From: Dehalococcoidia bacterium UBA6627
GTDB taxonomy: Bacteria > Chloroflexota > Dehalococcoidia > UBA2979
Direction: 5' to 3'
NCBI GenBank assembly: GCA_002455955.1
Contig: DKLZ01000086.1
Location: forward strand, 1-64,000
DNA: 64,000 bases
Shown one piece after another: positions 56,658-64,000 of this stretch; positions within the stretch are counted from its first letter, which is position 1, and each line of letters starts with the position of its first letter. The translations under genes were made by a program, and so were the position numbers. The notes beneath the pieces are model-generated. The model was given only the letters and a program-made list of their open reading frames with translations, did not search any database and was not told the origin of the DNA.

Positions 56658-57815
56658 CTAATCATTCCCCAGGATTAACGTCGAGGTACCAGAGAACATA
56701 CCGGCTGGCGCATGCACCATACTCGTGTGCAAATCTTCGATTTGCCGCGCTCCAGCTTCACCGCGCAACTGAGTCACCGACTCCATAATTGCAAACATTC
56801 CGTACATGCCAGTATGCGTGTACGACAAACCACCGCCATTCGTATTCATCGGGAAATCGCCACCTGGTGCAGTGTGGCCTTCAGCAAAATACGGTCCACC
56901 TTCACCTGGTTTGACAAATCCCAATGCCTCGAGTGCATACATCGGCACGTGCGTAAATGCGTCGTAAAACATTGCATGCTGGATATCTTGATGAGTCATC
57001 CCAGCCATCTCAAATGCGTCTTTCCCAGTTTGAACAGCCGCGGTCCATTCGGTCATGTCGCGCATCTGGCTGATCAGAGTGTGCGCTGCCGCTTCACCAC
57101 GTCCAAGCACCCATACCGGATCCTTAGGGAAGTCTTTTGCGCGTTCTTCACCGACGAGTACTAGTGCACCACCTCCATCAGTAACTAAGCAGCAGTTCAG
57201 CAAGTGCAACGGCCATGCAATCAAGCGTGAGTTCAACACATCATCGACCGTAATCGGGTCACGCATCATCGCTCTAGGGTTCAATTCGGCCCATTTCCTA
57301 GTAGCAACAGCAATTTCAGCCATCTGTTCTTCGGTCGTTCCGTATTCGTGCATATGCCGAACGATCGGAACTGAAAACATACTGGGCGGACCCCATGTTC
57401 CGTAAGGGGTTTCAAACTGACCTGCAATCGTGGAAGGAGCAGCACCACGACCACCCACACCCACGCCAGAACGTCCTGATTCACCGTGAGTCACGAGTAC
57501 GACATCGCAATATCCAGCTTGGATAGCGGCAACAGCGTGACCGACATGCATAAGGAATGATCCGCCACCAACTGCCGTTCCATCAATCCATCGAGGAATG
57601 ATGTTGAGGTACTCCGTAAGTTGCGCCGGAGTTGGGCCCGCAGTAGCAACCCCATCAACATCGTCAATGGTGAGCCCAGCGTCTGCCAACGCGAGAATAG
57701 CGGACTCTGCATGCAGTTGAAGCATCGAGCGATCGGGAAGCTTTCCGACGGTCTCTGTCTCGGAAGCCCCTACGATGGCAACTTTATGACTGTATTCCTG
57801 AGAGTTACGGCTCAT
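56658..57815 (-). CDS. Thiolase-like protein lacking the nucleophilic Cys (SCP-x/Ltp2 type)
   Basis: This 385-residue thiolase-fold protein has VAIVGASETETVGK at its start, AVGGGSFLMHVGHAVAAI where standard thiolases carry the acyl-accepting Cys (here G-G-G-S-F, Ser86), and HTAPGGDFPMNTNGGGLSYTHTGMYGM at the end (quoted in part). Without Cys, condensation through an acyl-enzyme is unlikely. The same loss occurs in Ltp2-type aldolases, which cleave side-chain CoA thioesters together with a DUF35 partner. The DUF35 gene is directly upstream, 14 bases away, which supports that idea. Reaction and substrate are not proven. Confidence 0.85.
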   Translation of the reverse strand: MSRNSQEYSHKVAIVGASETETVGKLPDRSMLQLHAESAILALADAGLTIDDVDGVATAGPTPAQLTEYLNIIPRWIDGTAVGGGSFLMHVGHAVAAIQAGYCDVVLVTHGESGRSGVGVGGRGAAPSTIAGQFETPYGTWGPPSMFSVPIVRHMHEYGTTEEQMAEIAVATRKWAELNPRAMMRDPITVDDVLNSRLIAWPLHLLNCCLVTDGGGALVLVGEERAKDFPKDPVWVLGRGEAAAHTLISQMRDMTEWTAAVQTGKDAFEMAGMTHQDIQHAMFYDAFTHVPMYALEALGFVKPGEGGPYFAEGHTAPGGDFPMNTNGGGLSYTHTGMYGMFAIMESVTQLRGEAGARQIEDLHTSMVHAPAGMFSGTSTLILGND

Positions 57816-57829
57816 AGTGCATCCTCCAC

Positions 57830-58246
57830 CTAACTAACCGGCTGGAATTTGGGTAGCGTTACCTCGTCGGTAACGTCGTCATAAAAAATTTCGAGAGGTA
57901 AATCAGCAGGAAGCTGCTTTGGATCTGGTTCAACCCCCACGAGGTTAGTCAACATACGCGGCCCTTCATCGAGCTCGACCACAGCAATCACGTAAGGTGC
58001 ATCATCAGCCCATGGACCAAAGCCCCGTTCCGATATCACGTAAGTATGCAACTTCCCTTTTCCAGACACTGTCTCCCATTCAACGTTCAATGATCGACAA
58101 CCTTCAGCCGGACAAAACGGCCGAGGGAAAAAGTAAAATTGATCGCAATCTTGACAGCGTTGAATACGCAGCTCGTGACGTTTTAATCCATCCCAGAACT
58201 CCTGCGTCTCAGGCGTCGGTTGGGGAAGTGCCTTCTCGTAGGCCAT
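57830..58246 (-). CDS. Zn-ribbon/OB-fold DUF35 protein, partner of the thiolase-like gene
   Basis: The 138-residue protein begins with a helix (PQPTPETQEFWDGLKRHELR), then a zinc ribbon with cysteines in QRCQDCDQFYFFPRPFCP, and an OB fold (GKGKLHTYVISERGFGPW, VVELDEGPRMLTNLVGVEPD). DUF35 proteins bind acyl-CoA and sit on thiolase-like partners as channels or clamps. I chose ATG 58246 because GGAGG lies four bases before. It is first in a unit with the thiolase-like gene. Confidence 0.9.
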   Translation of the reverse strand: MAYEKALPQPTPETQEFWDGLKRHELRIQRCQDCDQFYFFPRPFCPAEGCRSLNVEWETVSGKGKLHTYVISERGFGPWADDAPYVIAVVELDEGPRMLTNLVGVEPDPKQLPADLPLEIFYDDVTDEVTLPKFQPVS

Positions 58247-58454
58247 ATAACCTCCGATCAAATCGCTCGTTGTGAATCTACTATAGACAGCGCGCATACT
58301 AGCACCGACAAAGCTCACAAAACGAAATTAGTCGACTAAAGACCACTACGCGATCCTTGACCTTCAGAGATAGAACTCAAAATACGCCGAAAATATCGGC
58401 CGCCAATTCTGCTGCTGAACTAGTGAGTCATAAACATGTCGTGCGATATCTCTG

Positions 58455-58631
58455 TTATCGAATCGCGACAATTGCAATAGTGCCTACAATCGAAATGAGC
58501 GCAAGTATCGACAGTAAGTACGATACAACTGGCCACCAGGCACGTCTCGGCGGCTCCCAAGGGCCATAGCCAGCTTCCTCGGTGAGGTCGTGATCAAGAT
58601 CACCCTCGGTCGACTCGAACCAATCACTCAT
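58455..58631 (-). CDS. 58-residue single-pass membrane protein
   Basis: A 58-codon frame runs from ATG 58631-58629 to TAA 58457-58455. Residues 1-34 are acidic and then Pro/Trp-rich (MSDWFESTEGDLDHDL, GYGPWEPPRRAWWP). Residues 35-56 are a continuous hydrophobic helix (VVSYLLSILALISIVGTIAI) ending in AIR. Acid head, W-W-P at the membrane face and a helix to the end are features of a real tail-anchored protein. The start lies ten bases past the end of the thioesterase gene on the same strand. The ribosome-binding site is weak. Function is unknown. The 208 bases left to the DUF35 gene show no other gene. Confidence 0.65.
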   Translation of the reverse strand: MSDWFESTEGDLDHDLTEEAGYGPWEPPRRAWWPVVSYLLSILALISIVGTIAIVAIR

Positions 58632-58640
58632 AACGGTTAC

Positions 58641-59090
58641 TCACTTTGTGACGACTGACTTAGAAGGTCGTCGTCCTAACGAGCAGGTGACACGCACCTT
58701 CGCGTTTAGGCGTCCAGAATCCTCATCTTCATCACCCACCAAAATTTCAACATCGACAACTGTCAACCGGCCTTGACGAAGCACCTTTGCATCAATCAGC
58801 GTGGTCGTCGCTCGCACCGAATATAAATACGAAATACTCAGGTCCTGTGTGAACTCGATCTGGTCACCTTGTTCAAGCAGTGTGCTGGTTGCTAGGTGTG
58901 CGGCAATCTCAGCCACCGCAGCCTGTACGCCGCCATTAATCGAATTACGAACGCCAGCAACGTTCGTCGTATTACGCGTCAGCGTTAGCAACGCTCTACC
59001 TGGACTGAGTTCGGTTACTGAAACATCAAGTTCAACAAGGAGGGGATGAGACTTCCAGTCACGAATCAATTCTATGAACTGTGTATTCAC
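58641..59090 (-). CDS. Hotdog-fold thioesterase, PaaI-like
   Basis: The 149-residue hotdog protein has LTLTRNTTNVAGVRNSINGGVQ (quoted in part) with NSINGG in place of the usual H-G-G active loop, AAVAEIAAHLATSTLL and SISYLYSVRATTTLIDAKVLRQGR. It would hydrolyse an acyl- or aryl-CoA. The Asn-Gly-Gly without His makes activity unsure. It overlaps the preceding gene by four bases, so the pair is made together. Confidence 0.8.
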   Translation of the reverse strand: MNTQFIELIRDWKSHPLLVELDVSVTELSPGRALLTLTRNTTNVAGVRNSINGGVQAAVAEIAAHLATSTLLEQGDQIEFTQDLSISYLYSVRATTTLIDAKVLRQGRLTVVDVEILVGDEDEDSGRLNAKVRVTCSLGRRPSKSVVTK

Positions 59091-59461
59091 TGATGCCTCG
59101 TCCGCTGGACAGTCATGGCGTATGTGCCACGTCCACGAGCTAAAACACCATCCGCATCGCTTACCGTGAAATCCACCAGTCGTACTGTGTCTGACTGCGC
59201 CGTTACTTCACAATCCACATGCGCAGTACCAATCGGCTGACGCAAGTAAGTTACGTTAAGTTCAGCTGTACCATTCATCTCCTGTGGAGGTTGAACAGTA
59301 GTTGATACAGCTCGCACAAGTGTGATGTCAACGGCCGCTGTTAATGAAAATGTTTTCGGAGCAACCTGCCCAGGCAGAGCTCTCACATCGCACTGAGCAC
59401 GACCATTGGATTCCCGACTAGCTTCAATCCTGAATAAGCTATCAAGCTTGGGCGTAGACAA
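59087..59461 (-). CDS. Hotdog-fold protein, thioesterase-like
   Basis: The 124-residue protein has the hotdog strand pattern: SLTAAVDITLVRAVSTT, ELNVTYLRQPIGTAHVDCEV, RLVDFTVSDADGVLARGRGTYAM. No full catalytic motif is visible. Its last four bases overlap the start of the PaaI-like gene (ATGA-type), so the two may form a heteromer. It is first in the unit. Confidence 0.7.
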   Translation of the reverse strand: MSTPKLDSLFRIEASRESNGRAQCDVRALPGQVAPKTFSLTAAVDITLVRAVSTTVQPPQEMNGTAELNVTYLRQPIGTAHVDCEVTAQSDTVRLVDFTVSDADGVLARGRGTYAMTVQRTRHQ

Positions 59462-59599
59462 TGTCGACCTCTTACCGTTCTCTCACCCTGATCGAATAAA
59501 CCTTTCCAAAATCAAACTGATATACAAATCGCAACCTAGCTTACAGACGGTCCTCGCAGCAGTCGCTATCCTCGAACAAGAGGCTTGCCCGAATAGACC

Positions 59600-60520
59600 A
59601 TGGCGTTTGTAGAGCAGAGCGAGTTCGCTATGATACCCAGCGAAAAAACATTAGAAACAATCGAAGCACTCGCTCTTACACTTGCCCGCGAAGGTGGTCG
59701 TCTAGCAACCGAAGGACTCGCTCGCGAGATCACAGTCCACTACAAAACGGAGTCACAACGAGACGGAAACATGCCTCGCGACCCAGTATCGGAGATCGAC
59801 CATGCTGTCGAATCACTCATCCGGAAAAGAGTGGGGAAACATTTTCCTGACCATGAAATCATCGGGGAAGAAGTCGAAGACCGGCCGCGTGATATAGAGA
59901 AATTCGTATGGGTAATCGACCCTGTGGACGGCACCACAAACTTCGTCAACGGATATCCTCTCTTCTGCGTCTCAATCGGAGTGCTCTATGACGGCGAACC
60001 AATAGTTGCCGCAATTTGGTGCGCCTCAACACATAAGCTGCAACCTGGTGTCTATCACACTCGGCGTGGCAATGGACTTCACTTTGAAGGAGAACCCTTT
60101 GATCCAGTCAGCGCGCAGAATGTTCGCCGCAAACTGAGCGCTGCGCCTGGAGGCAATTCAAGACGCACACATCATTGGGATAATCGCGTCACTGGATCAG
60201 CAGCAATCGAACTCACATTTGTCGCTGCTGGCATCTTCCAAAGCGCCTGGTTCGCCGGTCTCAAGATATGGGATCTCGCAGCCGGGCTATTGTTGGTCCA
60301 AGAATCTGGCAGGACAGTTATCCACCGCCGCGAAGGCCAATTCGAACCATTCAAACGTTTTGAGCCTCCTGCGCAGGTCGAAAACAAACAAGAATCATCG
60401 CTGCGTGACTGGCATGGGCTAATCATCGTAGGCACCAAAGAGGCAGCTACTGAACTCCAACAACAAATAGCAAATCGCCGCACATGGCTTCACCGCATGC
60501 GAAGATTTTTTCGGTTCTGA
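59600..60520 (+). CDS. Inositol monophosphatase-family phosphatase
   Basis: The 306-residue metal-dependent phosphatase has the three family sites: Glu in GEEVEDRP (near residue 92), WVIDPVDGTTNFVNGYPLFCVS with Asp-x-Asp-Gly-Thr, and WDLAAGLLLVQESGR near residue 227. Substrates in the family include inositol-phosphate, histidinol-phosphate and fructose-1,6-bisphosphate. Length and the C-terminal extension (about residues 255-306) are longer than SuhB. ATG 59630 is an alternative start. It is alone. Confidence 0.88.
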   Translation: MAFVEQSEFAMIPSEKTLETIEALALTLAREGGRLATEGLAREITVHYKTESQRDGNMPRDPVSEIDHAVESLIRKRVGKHFPDHEIIGEEVEDRPRDIEKFVWVIDPVDGTTNFVNGYPLFCVSIGVLYDGEPIVAAIWCASTHKLQPGVYHTRRGNGLHFEGEPFDPVSAQNVRRKLSAAPGGNSRRTHHWDNRVTGSAAIELTFVAAGIFQSAWFAGLKIWDLAAGLLLVQESGRTVIHRREGQFEPFKRFEPPAQVENKQESSLRDWHGLIIVGTKEAATELQQQIANRRTWLHRMRRFFRF

Positions 60521-60666
60521 GCAAAGTATCACTGGTGCTAATGCACTTCTTATCAATCAGAGACATGCGCATCGAGAGTGGCCCGAAGCAAGCAGTGTTC
60601 AGATAATGTTCAGTCTTCCGCACCTGCGCCACCGGTCATTAGGTCTGAAATCCAAGCATAGACTTT

Positions 60667-61425
60667 TTAGATTAGTGGCCATGGCACACAACGATATGGA
60701 TACATTTCGGGTAGCACTGGATTCGATAGAAAACCATCACAGCGCTGAGCAAATGCTTCCAGTTCCATGTCCGAAAGACGCTTCAAAAATGGAACACTGG
60801 TCTGGTCGGAAGCGATAATGTCATTTCTGATGCGACGTATATCTTTACACCAACGTTCCGGGAATTCGGTTCCTGAATAATCCCAAATAACCGTCCTGAG
60901 CTTCTCCGCAGCACTGAAGCAGAGCCCATTATCAATACCCCAGAGCTGATTGGTCGCATCAAGGAGAACATGACCTGCTTTGCGATCGGCATTATTCGCG
61001 ATCAAATCGAACACGGCGACGCGAACCAATTGCTCGTCAAAACTATCTTGCTCGCGCAAAACAAAGTAATGCTGTGCGGGATCGTGTTCGATAAAAAGTT
61101 GCAACGAACCAACACCGTATTCGCCTTCATACTCAACTGTTGGAGGAATCAGATCCCAACCCAGTAATCGTGATACTTCGTACGCAGCGATCTCGCGCTG
61201 GTACAGCGTCCCCAATGGGAAGTCATGCAGCGGTTGCTCGCCGCGTTCCGGCTTATACACACCAAGTCCAGAACCTAGTTCAGGATGATGGAGATCGGCC
61301 AAGTAAACGTAATTCGAAGACTCGTAGATCAATCGCAAACGAGTTACCTCCGCCTCTTGCAATGCAACAGGAACCCGCTGATCAGATGGAAGCCATTGAT
61401 TCTGTAAAGACACAGCGTCAGTCAT
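60667..61425 (-). CDS. SCO1664-like protein (PI3K/PI4K-related fold)
   Basis: This 252-residue protein is of the SCO1664 family. Its signs are SSNYVYLADLHHPELGSGLGVYKPERGEQPL, then VFDLIANNADRKAGHVLL and GIDNGLCF (a kinase-like catalytic D-x-x-x-N-x-D-R and I-D-N triad). The family is linked to phosphoinositide-kinase-like folds, but its substrate is not known. In Actinobacteria it sits near DUF3090 genes, which are not seen here. It lies 70 bases downstream of the DehI-like gene. Confidence 0.75.
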   Translation of the reverse strand: MTDAVSLQNQWLPSDQRVPVALQEAEVTRLRLIYESSNYVYLADLHHPELGSGLGVYKPERGEQPLHDFPLGTLYQREIAAYEVSRLLGWDLIPPTVEYEGEYGVGSLQLFIEHDPAQHYFVLREQDSFDEQLVRVAVFDLIANNADRKAGHVLLDATNQLWGIDNGLCFSAAEKLRTVIWDYSGTEFPERWCKDIRRIRNDIIASDQTSVPFLKRLSDMELEAFAQRCDGFLSNPVLPEMYPYRCVPWPLI

Positions 61426-61495
61426 CGTCTAACCCTTCATCCAATTCTACGAACGAGACATGATTCATCTCTGGATCACAGCCTGTCCGTGCAAG

Positions 61496-62395
61496 CTACC
61501 GGTCGATTACCTCGCGTTCGTTATAACCGAGCGCAAGACGCATTGCCGAGCAATGCATCACCATCATTGCCAATGCTGGGATCGCTGATTCAACGATCTC
61601 TCGTGCATCATCAATTTCCTGTCCTGTGACACCAGCCTCAAGTAATGCCTCCGGATCTGCATGTAACTCCTCCGACAAGAAACGAGCGCTCGATCGGGCG
61701 TAGTAGTAAAGTGCTCGACCGCGACGCCGGAATTCTGGATAAGAGGACAGATGTTGCAACTCCGACCATGACTTTTCTAGATATGCTGGCCAATGTGCAA
61801 GCACACCATAGATTTGCGGTACCTCCGAGAGTTGTAATGTCTTTGCCACGTTGCTAATCAGAACTCCCTCAGAGATCATCCTCGGCACTTCAGTAACCAA
61901 ATGCTGTGATTCTCGTTGACGTTGTTGCCGAGGTTCAATCCGCCCGTCACCTCCAACTACCGGTTGCTCGAACCCTTCTGCTAGTGCTGCGCCAATTAGT
62001 AATACTTGAGGTTGCAAATACTGGAAGACATCAAGAACCGCTTCGATTTTAACGAGCTCCTCATCAGCAATAGAGAGGAGCAAATCGTTACGGGTTGATA
62101 TTGGTGTGTAAACACTTTCGACAGCATCAAGCGACATATCAGCGAGATACAGCGCACTCGCGAGGAACTCAGCGGTATCTACGGAAGTTGATATCGCTGG
62201 CCAAATATGCGTCATATAGCTTGGCGAAACTTCGAGACGTGCAAATAATTCGGGCAAGAGTGGTGATCGGAAACACGACATGATCTCTATCGCAGTAGGC
62301 TGCTCGAGAGGGGCAGATCCAGGTAGCGATCCCAATGATGCTGACATCGTCGATCCAAGCAATTCGAGCCGTTCGCTCCTGATGCGAGACTCCAA
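61496..62395 (-). CDS. DehI-like (group I 2-haloacid dehalogenase family) protein
   Basis: This protein of about 299 residues is all-helical with two similar halves: LLPELFARLEVSPSYMTHIWPAI with ASALYLADMSLDAVES (near residues 46-95), and VPQIYGVLAHWPAYLEKSWSEL with RGRALYYYARSSARFLSEE (near 192-245). That repeat plan is that of DehI, which hydrolyses D- and L-2-haloacids. I cannot confirm the catalytic Asp. The start is TTG 62395 with GAGAGG five bases before. ATG 62347 is an alternative. It lies upstream of the SCO1664-like gene. Confidence 0.6.
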   Translation of the reverse strand: MESRIRSERLELLGSTMSASLGSLPGSAPLEQPTAIEIMSCFRSPLLPELFARLEVSPSYMTHIWPAISTSVDTAEFLASALYLADMSLDAVESVYTPISTRNDLLLSIADEELVKIEAVLDVFQYLQPQVLLIGAALAEGFEQPVVGGDGRIEPRQQRQRESQHLVTEVPRMISEGVLISNVAKTLQLSEVPQIYGVLAHWPAYLEKSWSELQHLSSYPEFRRRGRALYYYARSSARFLSEELHADPEALLEAGVTGQEIDDAREIVESAIPALAMMVMHCSAMRLALGYNEREVIDR

Positions 62396-62588
62396 TAGAT
62401 CCTCTCAATGAATCGATACCACTGCAAAGTCCGACTCAGCTCGTATAGAGAATTTCCCCTAAGTTCAGTTTCCAGTCTTGAATAGCGCGTCACGGACCCC
62501 AGTAGCACTCCCGACCTAAAAGAACTTCAACTTGCGCCAAGCGCAATCAGGGTAGAATGCAAAGCAGAGTCAAAGCGACGGGGATGCC

Positions 62589-63506
62589 ATGCCACACACG
62601 CTGTTGTTAGCTGAACCACGTGGGTTTTGCGCTGGCGTAGTGCGAGCAATCGATGTGCTTGACGATGTTCTGAACCGAGAAGTCCCTCCGATCTATGCCT
62701 TTCACGAAATTGTTCACAACAGCCATGTAGTAGAGGGTTTTAAAGCACGCGGTGCGGTCTTCGTCGACTCTATCGAGGAAGTACCCGAGGGTTCTAGAAT
62801 TATCTTTTCTGCACACGGTGTTGCCCCAGAAATCATTAGACAAGCGAACCAGCGCAAGCTGCGTGTTATTGATGCTACTTGCCCCTTGGTAACGAAAGTT
62901 CATCTGGAGGCACGTAAGGCTGCTAAGGACGGTTTCGACGTACTCCTTGTCGGACACGAAGGTCATGACGAAGTACTAGGCACTAAGGGAGAGGCACCAG
63001 AGCGAACAACCGTAGTCGATGCACCATCAGATGTCTCTGAGTTAAGAGACACTGGCCGCGAGAAATTCGTAGTTACTCAAACGACTCTTTCCGTTGACGA
63101 TACCGCCTCAACTATCGACGCTATCCGCGACCGCTTTCCTGACGCAGAGGTACGAAATGACATCTGCTACGCAACAACAAATCGCCAAGCAGCAGTGCGA
63201 GAGATCGCTCAACAAGCCGACCTGGTAATCGTTGTTGGGTCCCCAAACTCAAGCAACAGTGTTCGACTGAGGGAGGTCGCAGCAAGCATGGGGACGGTCG
63301 CCTACCGAGTCGATGGTTTTGGTGAAATCAATCCAAACTGGTACGAAGGTGTAGAGATCGTTGGCCTCACTGCCGGTGCATCCGTACCAGATTCACTACT
63401 CGATCCAATTATCACCGACCTACGGAAACGTGGCGTCACCAAAATTAAGCCAGTCATAGTTGCGGAAGAGACGATTGAGTTCAGGCCCCCAGATCAGTCT
63501 TCCTGA
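62589..63506 (+). CDS. ispH: 4-Hydroxy-3-methylbut-2-enyl diphosphate reductase
   Basis: The 305-residue iron-sulfur enzyme is the last step of the MEP isoprenoid pathway, making IPP and DMAPP. The three cluster cysteines are Cys14 (RGFCAGVVRAI), Cys98 (DATCPLVTKVH) and Cys193 (NDICYATTNRQ). The active-site blocks HEIVHN, SAHGVAP and VGHEGHDEV are also present. Length is usual. It is alone and followed by a hairpin. Confidence 0.97.
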   Translation: MPHTLLLAEPRGFCAGVVRAIDVLDDVLNREVPPIYAFHEIVHNSHVVEGFKARGAVFVDSIEEVPEGSRIIFSAHGVAPEIIRQANQRKLRVIDATCPLVTKVHLEARKAAKDGFDVLLVGHEGHDEVLGTKGEAPERTTVVDAPSDVSELRDTGREKFVVTQTTLSVDDTASTIDAIRDRFPDAEVRNDICYATTNRQAAVREIAQQADLVIVVGSPNSSNSVRLREVAASMGTVAYRVDGFGEINPNWYEGVEIVGLTAGASVPDSLLDPIITDLRKRGVTKIKPVIVAEETIEFRPPDQSS

Positions 63507-63511
63507 CAATC

Positions 63512-63556
63512 ACATTTTCCCCACTAGCTACGGACTAACTAGTGGGGAAAATGTGT
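63512..63556 (+). terminator. Hairpin between ispH and the FGE-like gene
   Basis: A perfect 17-base-pair inverted repeat (63512-63528 and 63540-63556) has an 11-base loop, six bases after the ispH stop. There is no T-run after it, but the stem itself holds four T and four A at its base, and it lies between convergent genes, so it could stop transcription from both sides. Confidence 0.65.
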
Positions 63557-63580
63557 GACAGTCGCCATCCGTAAAAACAT

Positions 63581-64000
63581 TTAAACTGAAGCATATACTC
63601 TCATCCCATAATCGTTATATCGACGCTCAGGACCAAGTGATGAACGCGCCGCGACTCTAGAAACTTTTACGCGGTGTCGCCAAGAACCACCTCGTGAAAC
63701 TCGCCGCTCACCATCGGAAACTCCAATCGGGTTCGTGGAAGATAACCCCTCATATCCAGCTCTCGAATACCAATCACTACACCACTCGTGAACTCCATCT
63801 GCCATGTGGAATAACCCGAATCCATTTGCAGATGAAGAACCGATCGATGGAGGTCGATCCATTCCGGCACCGCCTAGCGAATATGGGCCGTCGGTCCACG
63901 GCTCATTTCCCCATGGATATAGAGCGTCCCTTATACCTCCTCGAGCAGCAAACTCCCGCTCTGCTTCAGTCGGGAGGCGACACATACGTCCGATCAGTTC
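63581..64000 (-). CDS. Formylglycine-generating-enzyme-like protein (SUMF1/EgtB fold), 5' end outside window
   Basis: The last 139 codons of a minus-strand gene are present. CRLPTEAEREFAARGG, LYPWGNEP, GVHEWCSDWYS, RVSRGGSWRH and YNDYGMRVYA are the C-terminal blocks of the FGE-sulfatase family, which includes sulfatase activators, EgtB and PvdO. The frame continues to base 64000 without a stop, so the 5' part lies beyond the window. Which reaction it runs needs the missing N-terminal half. Confidence 0.88.
   Translation of the reverse strand, partial: ELIGRMCRLPTEAEREFAARGGIRDALYPWGNEPWTDGPYSLGGAGMDRPPSIGSSSANGFGLFHMADGVHEWCSDWYSRAGYEGLSSTNPIGVSDGERRVSRGGSWRHRVKVSRVAARSSLGPERRYNDYGMRVYASV

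Overview
The window is bacterial chromosome, gene dense, about half G+C, with no rRNA, tRNA, CRISPR array, phage or insertion sequence that I could recognise. The gene set is that of a free-living heterotroph that activates and breaks down organic acids as CoA thioesters. It has eight family III CoA-transferase (CaiB/BaiF) domains in six genes, two acyl-CoA dehydrogenases, crotonase, a MaoC pair, thiolase/DUF35, crotonyl-CoA carboxylase/reductase and an acyl-CoA ligase. With a UGSC-type selenoprotein and a DehI-like dehalogenase, this suggests a marine Chloroflexota of the SAR202/Dehalococcoidia kind. That placement is inference from gene content, not from a marker gene.

Layout. 1-6.8 kb: partial TrmH-type rRNA methyltransferase, RibD-like reductase, one CaiB, aldo/keto reductase, DinB-like protein, FmdB zinc ribbon, DUF2795 protein, FKBP lipoprotein, oligoribonuclease. 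6.9-10.5 kb: a CaiB gene, then a two-gene minus-strand unit. The first gene of the unit is a thioredoxin-fold protein with a large unassigned C-terminal domain. The second is a selenoprotein whose in-frame UGA (8590-8592) is followed by a SECIS-like hairpin. 10.6-31 kb: the CoA region, with NIPSNAP, SDR, a split CaiB pair, esterase, crotonase, acyl-CoA dehydrogenases, a ThDP enzyme, two fused CaiB-CaiB proteins, zinc alcohol dehydrogenase, methyltransferase and a MaoC pair. 31-46 kb: housekeeping and membrane genes, with nucleotidyltransferase, two unlike ClpS proteins, acyl-CoA ligase, Ca/Na exchanger, NhaA, flavin oxidoreductase, release-factor-like protein, ArgC/LysY, MFS exporter, an AT-rich orphan, MscS, DUF6159, MobA/YqeC and a CorC-like protein. 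46-54 kb: Ogt, an aldolase/dehydrogenase pair, Dam-like methylase, Amt with a strong terminator, Ccr, and a secreted protein with an internal 81-bp duplication. 55-64 kb: HIBADH-like, nitroreductase, thiolase-like/DUF35 pair, a 58-residue membrane protein, two hotdog proteins, IMPase, SCO1664-like, DehI-like, IspH, and the 3' part of a formylglycine-generating-enzyme-like gene.

Three themes stand out. (1) Selenium: the UGSC selenoprotein with its thioredoxin-fold partner, plus YqeC (selenium-dependent molybdenum hydroxylase maturation) divergent from MobA. (2) Asymmetric CaiB pairs: each single CaiB keeps the expected catalytic Asp, while each paired or fused CaiB has one half with Asp and one half without. 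(3) Short genes under 60 codons, of which the 58-residue membrane protein at 58455-58631 is the best supported.
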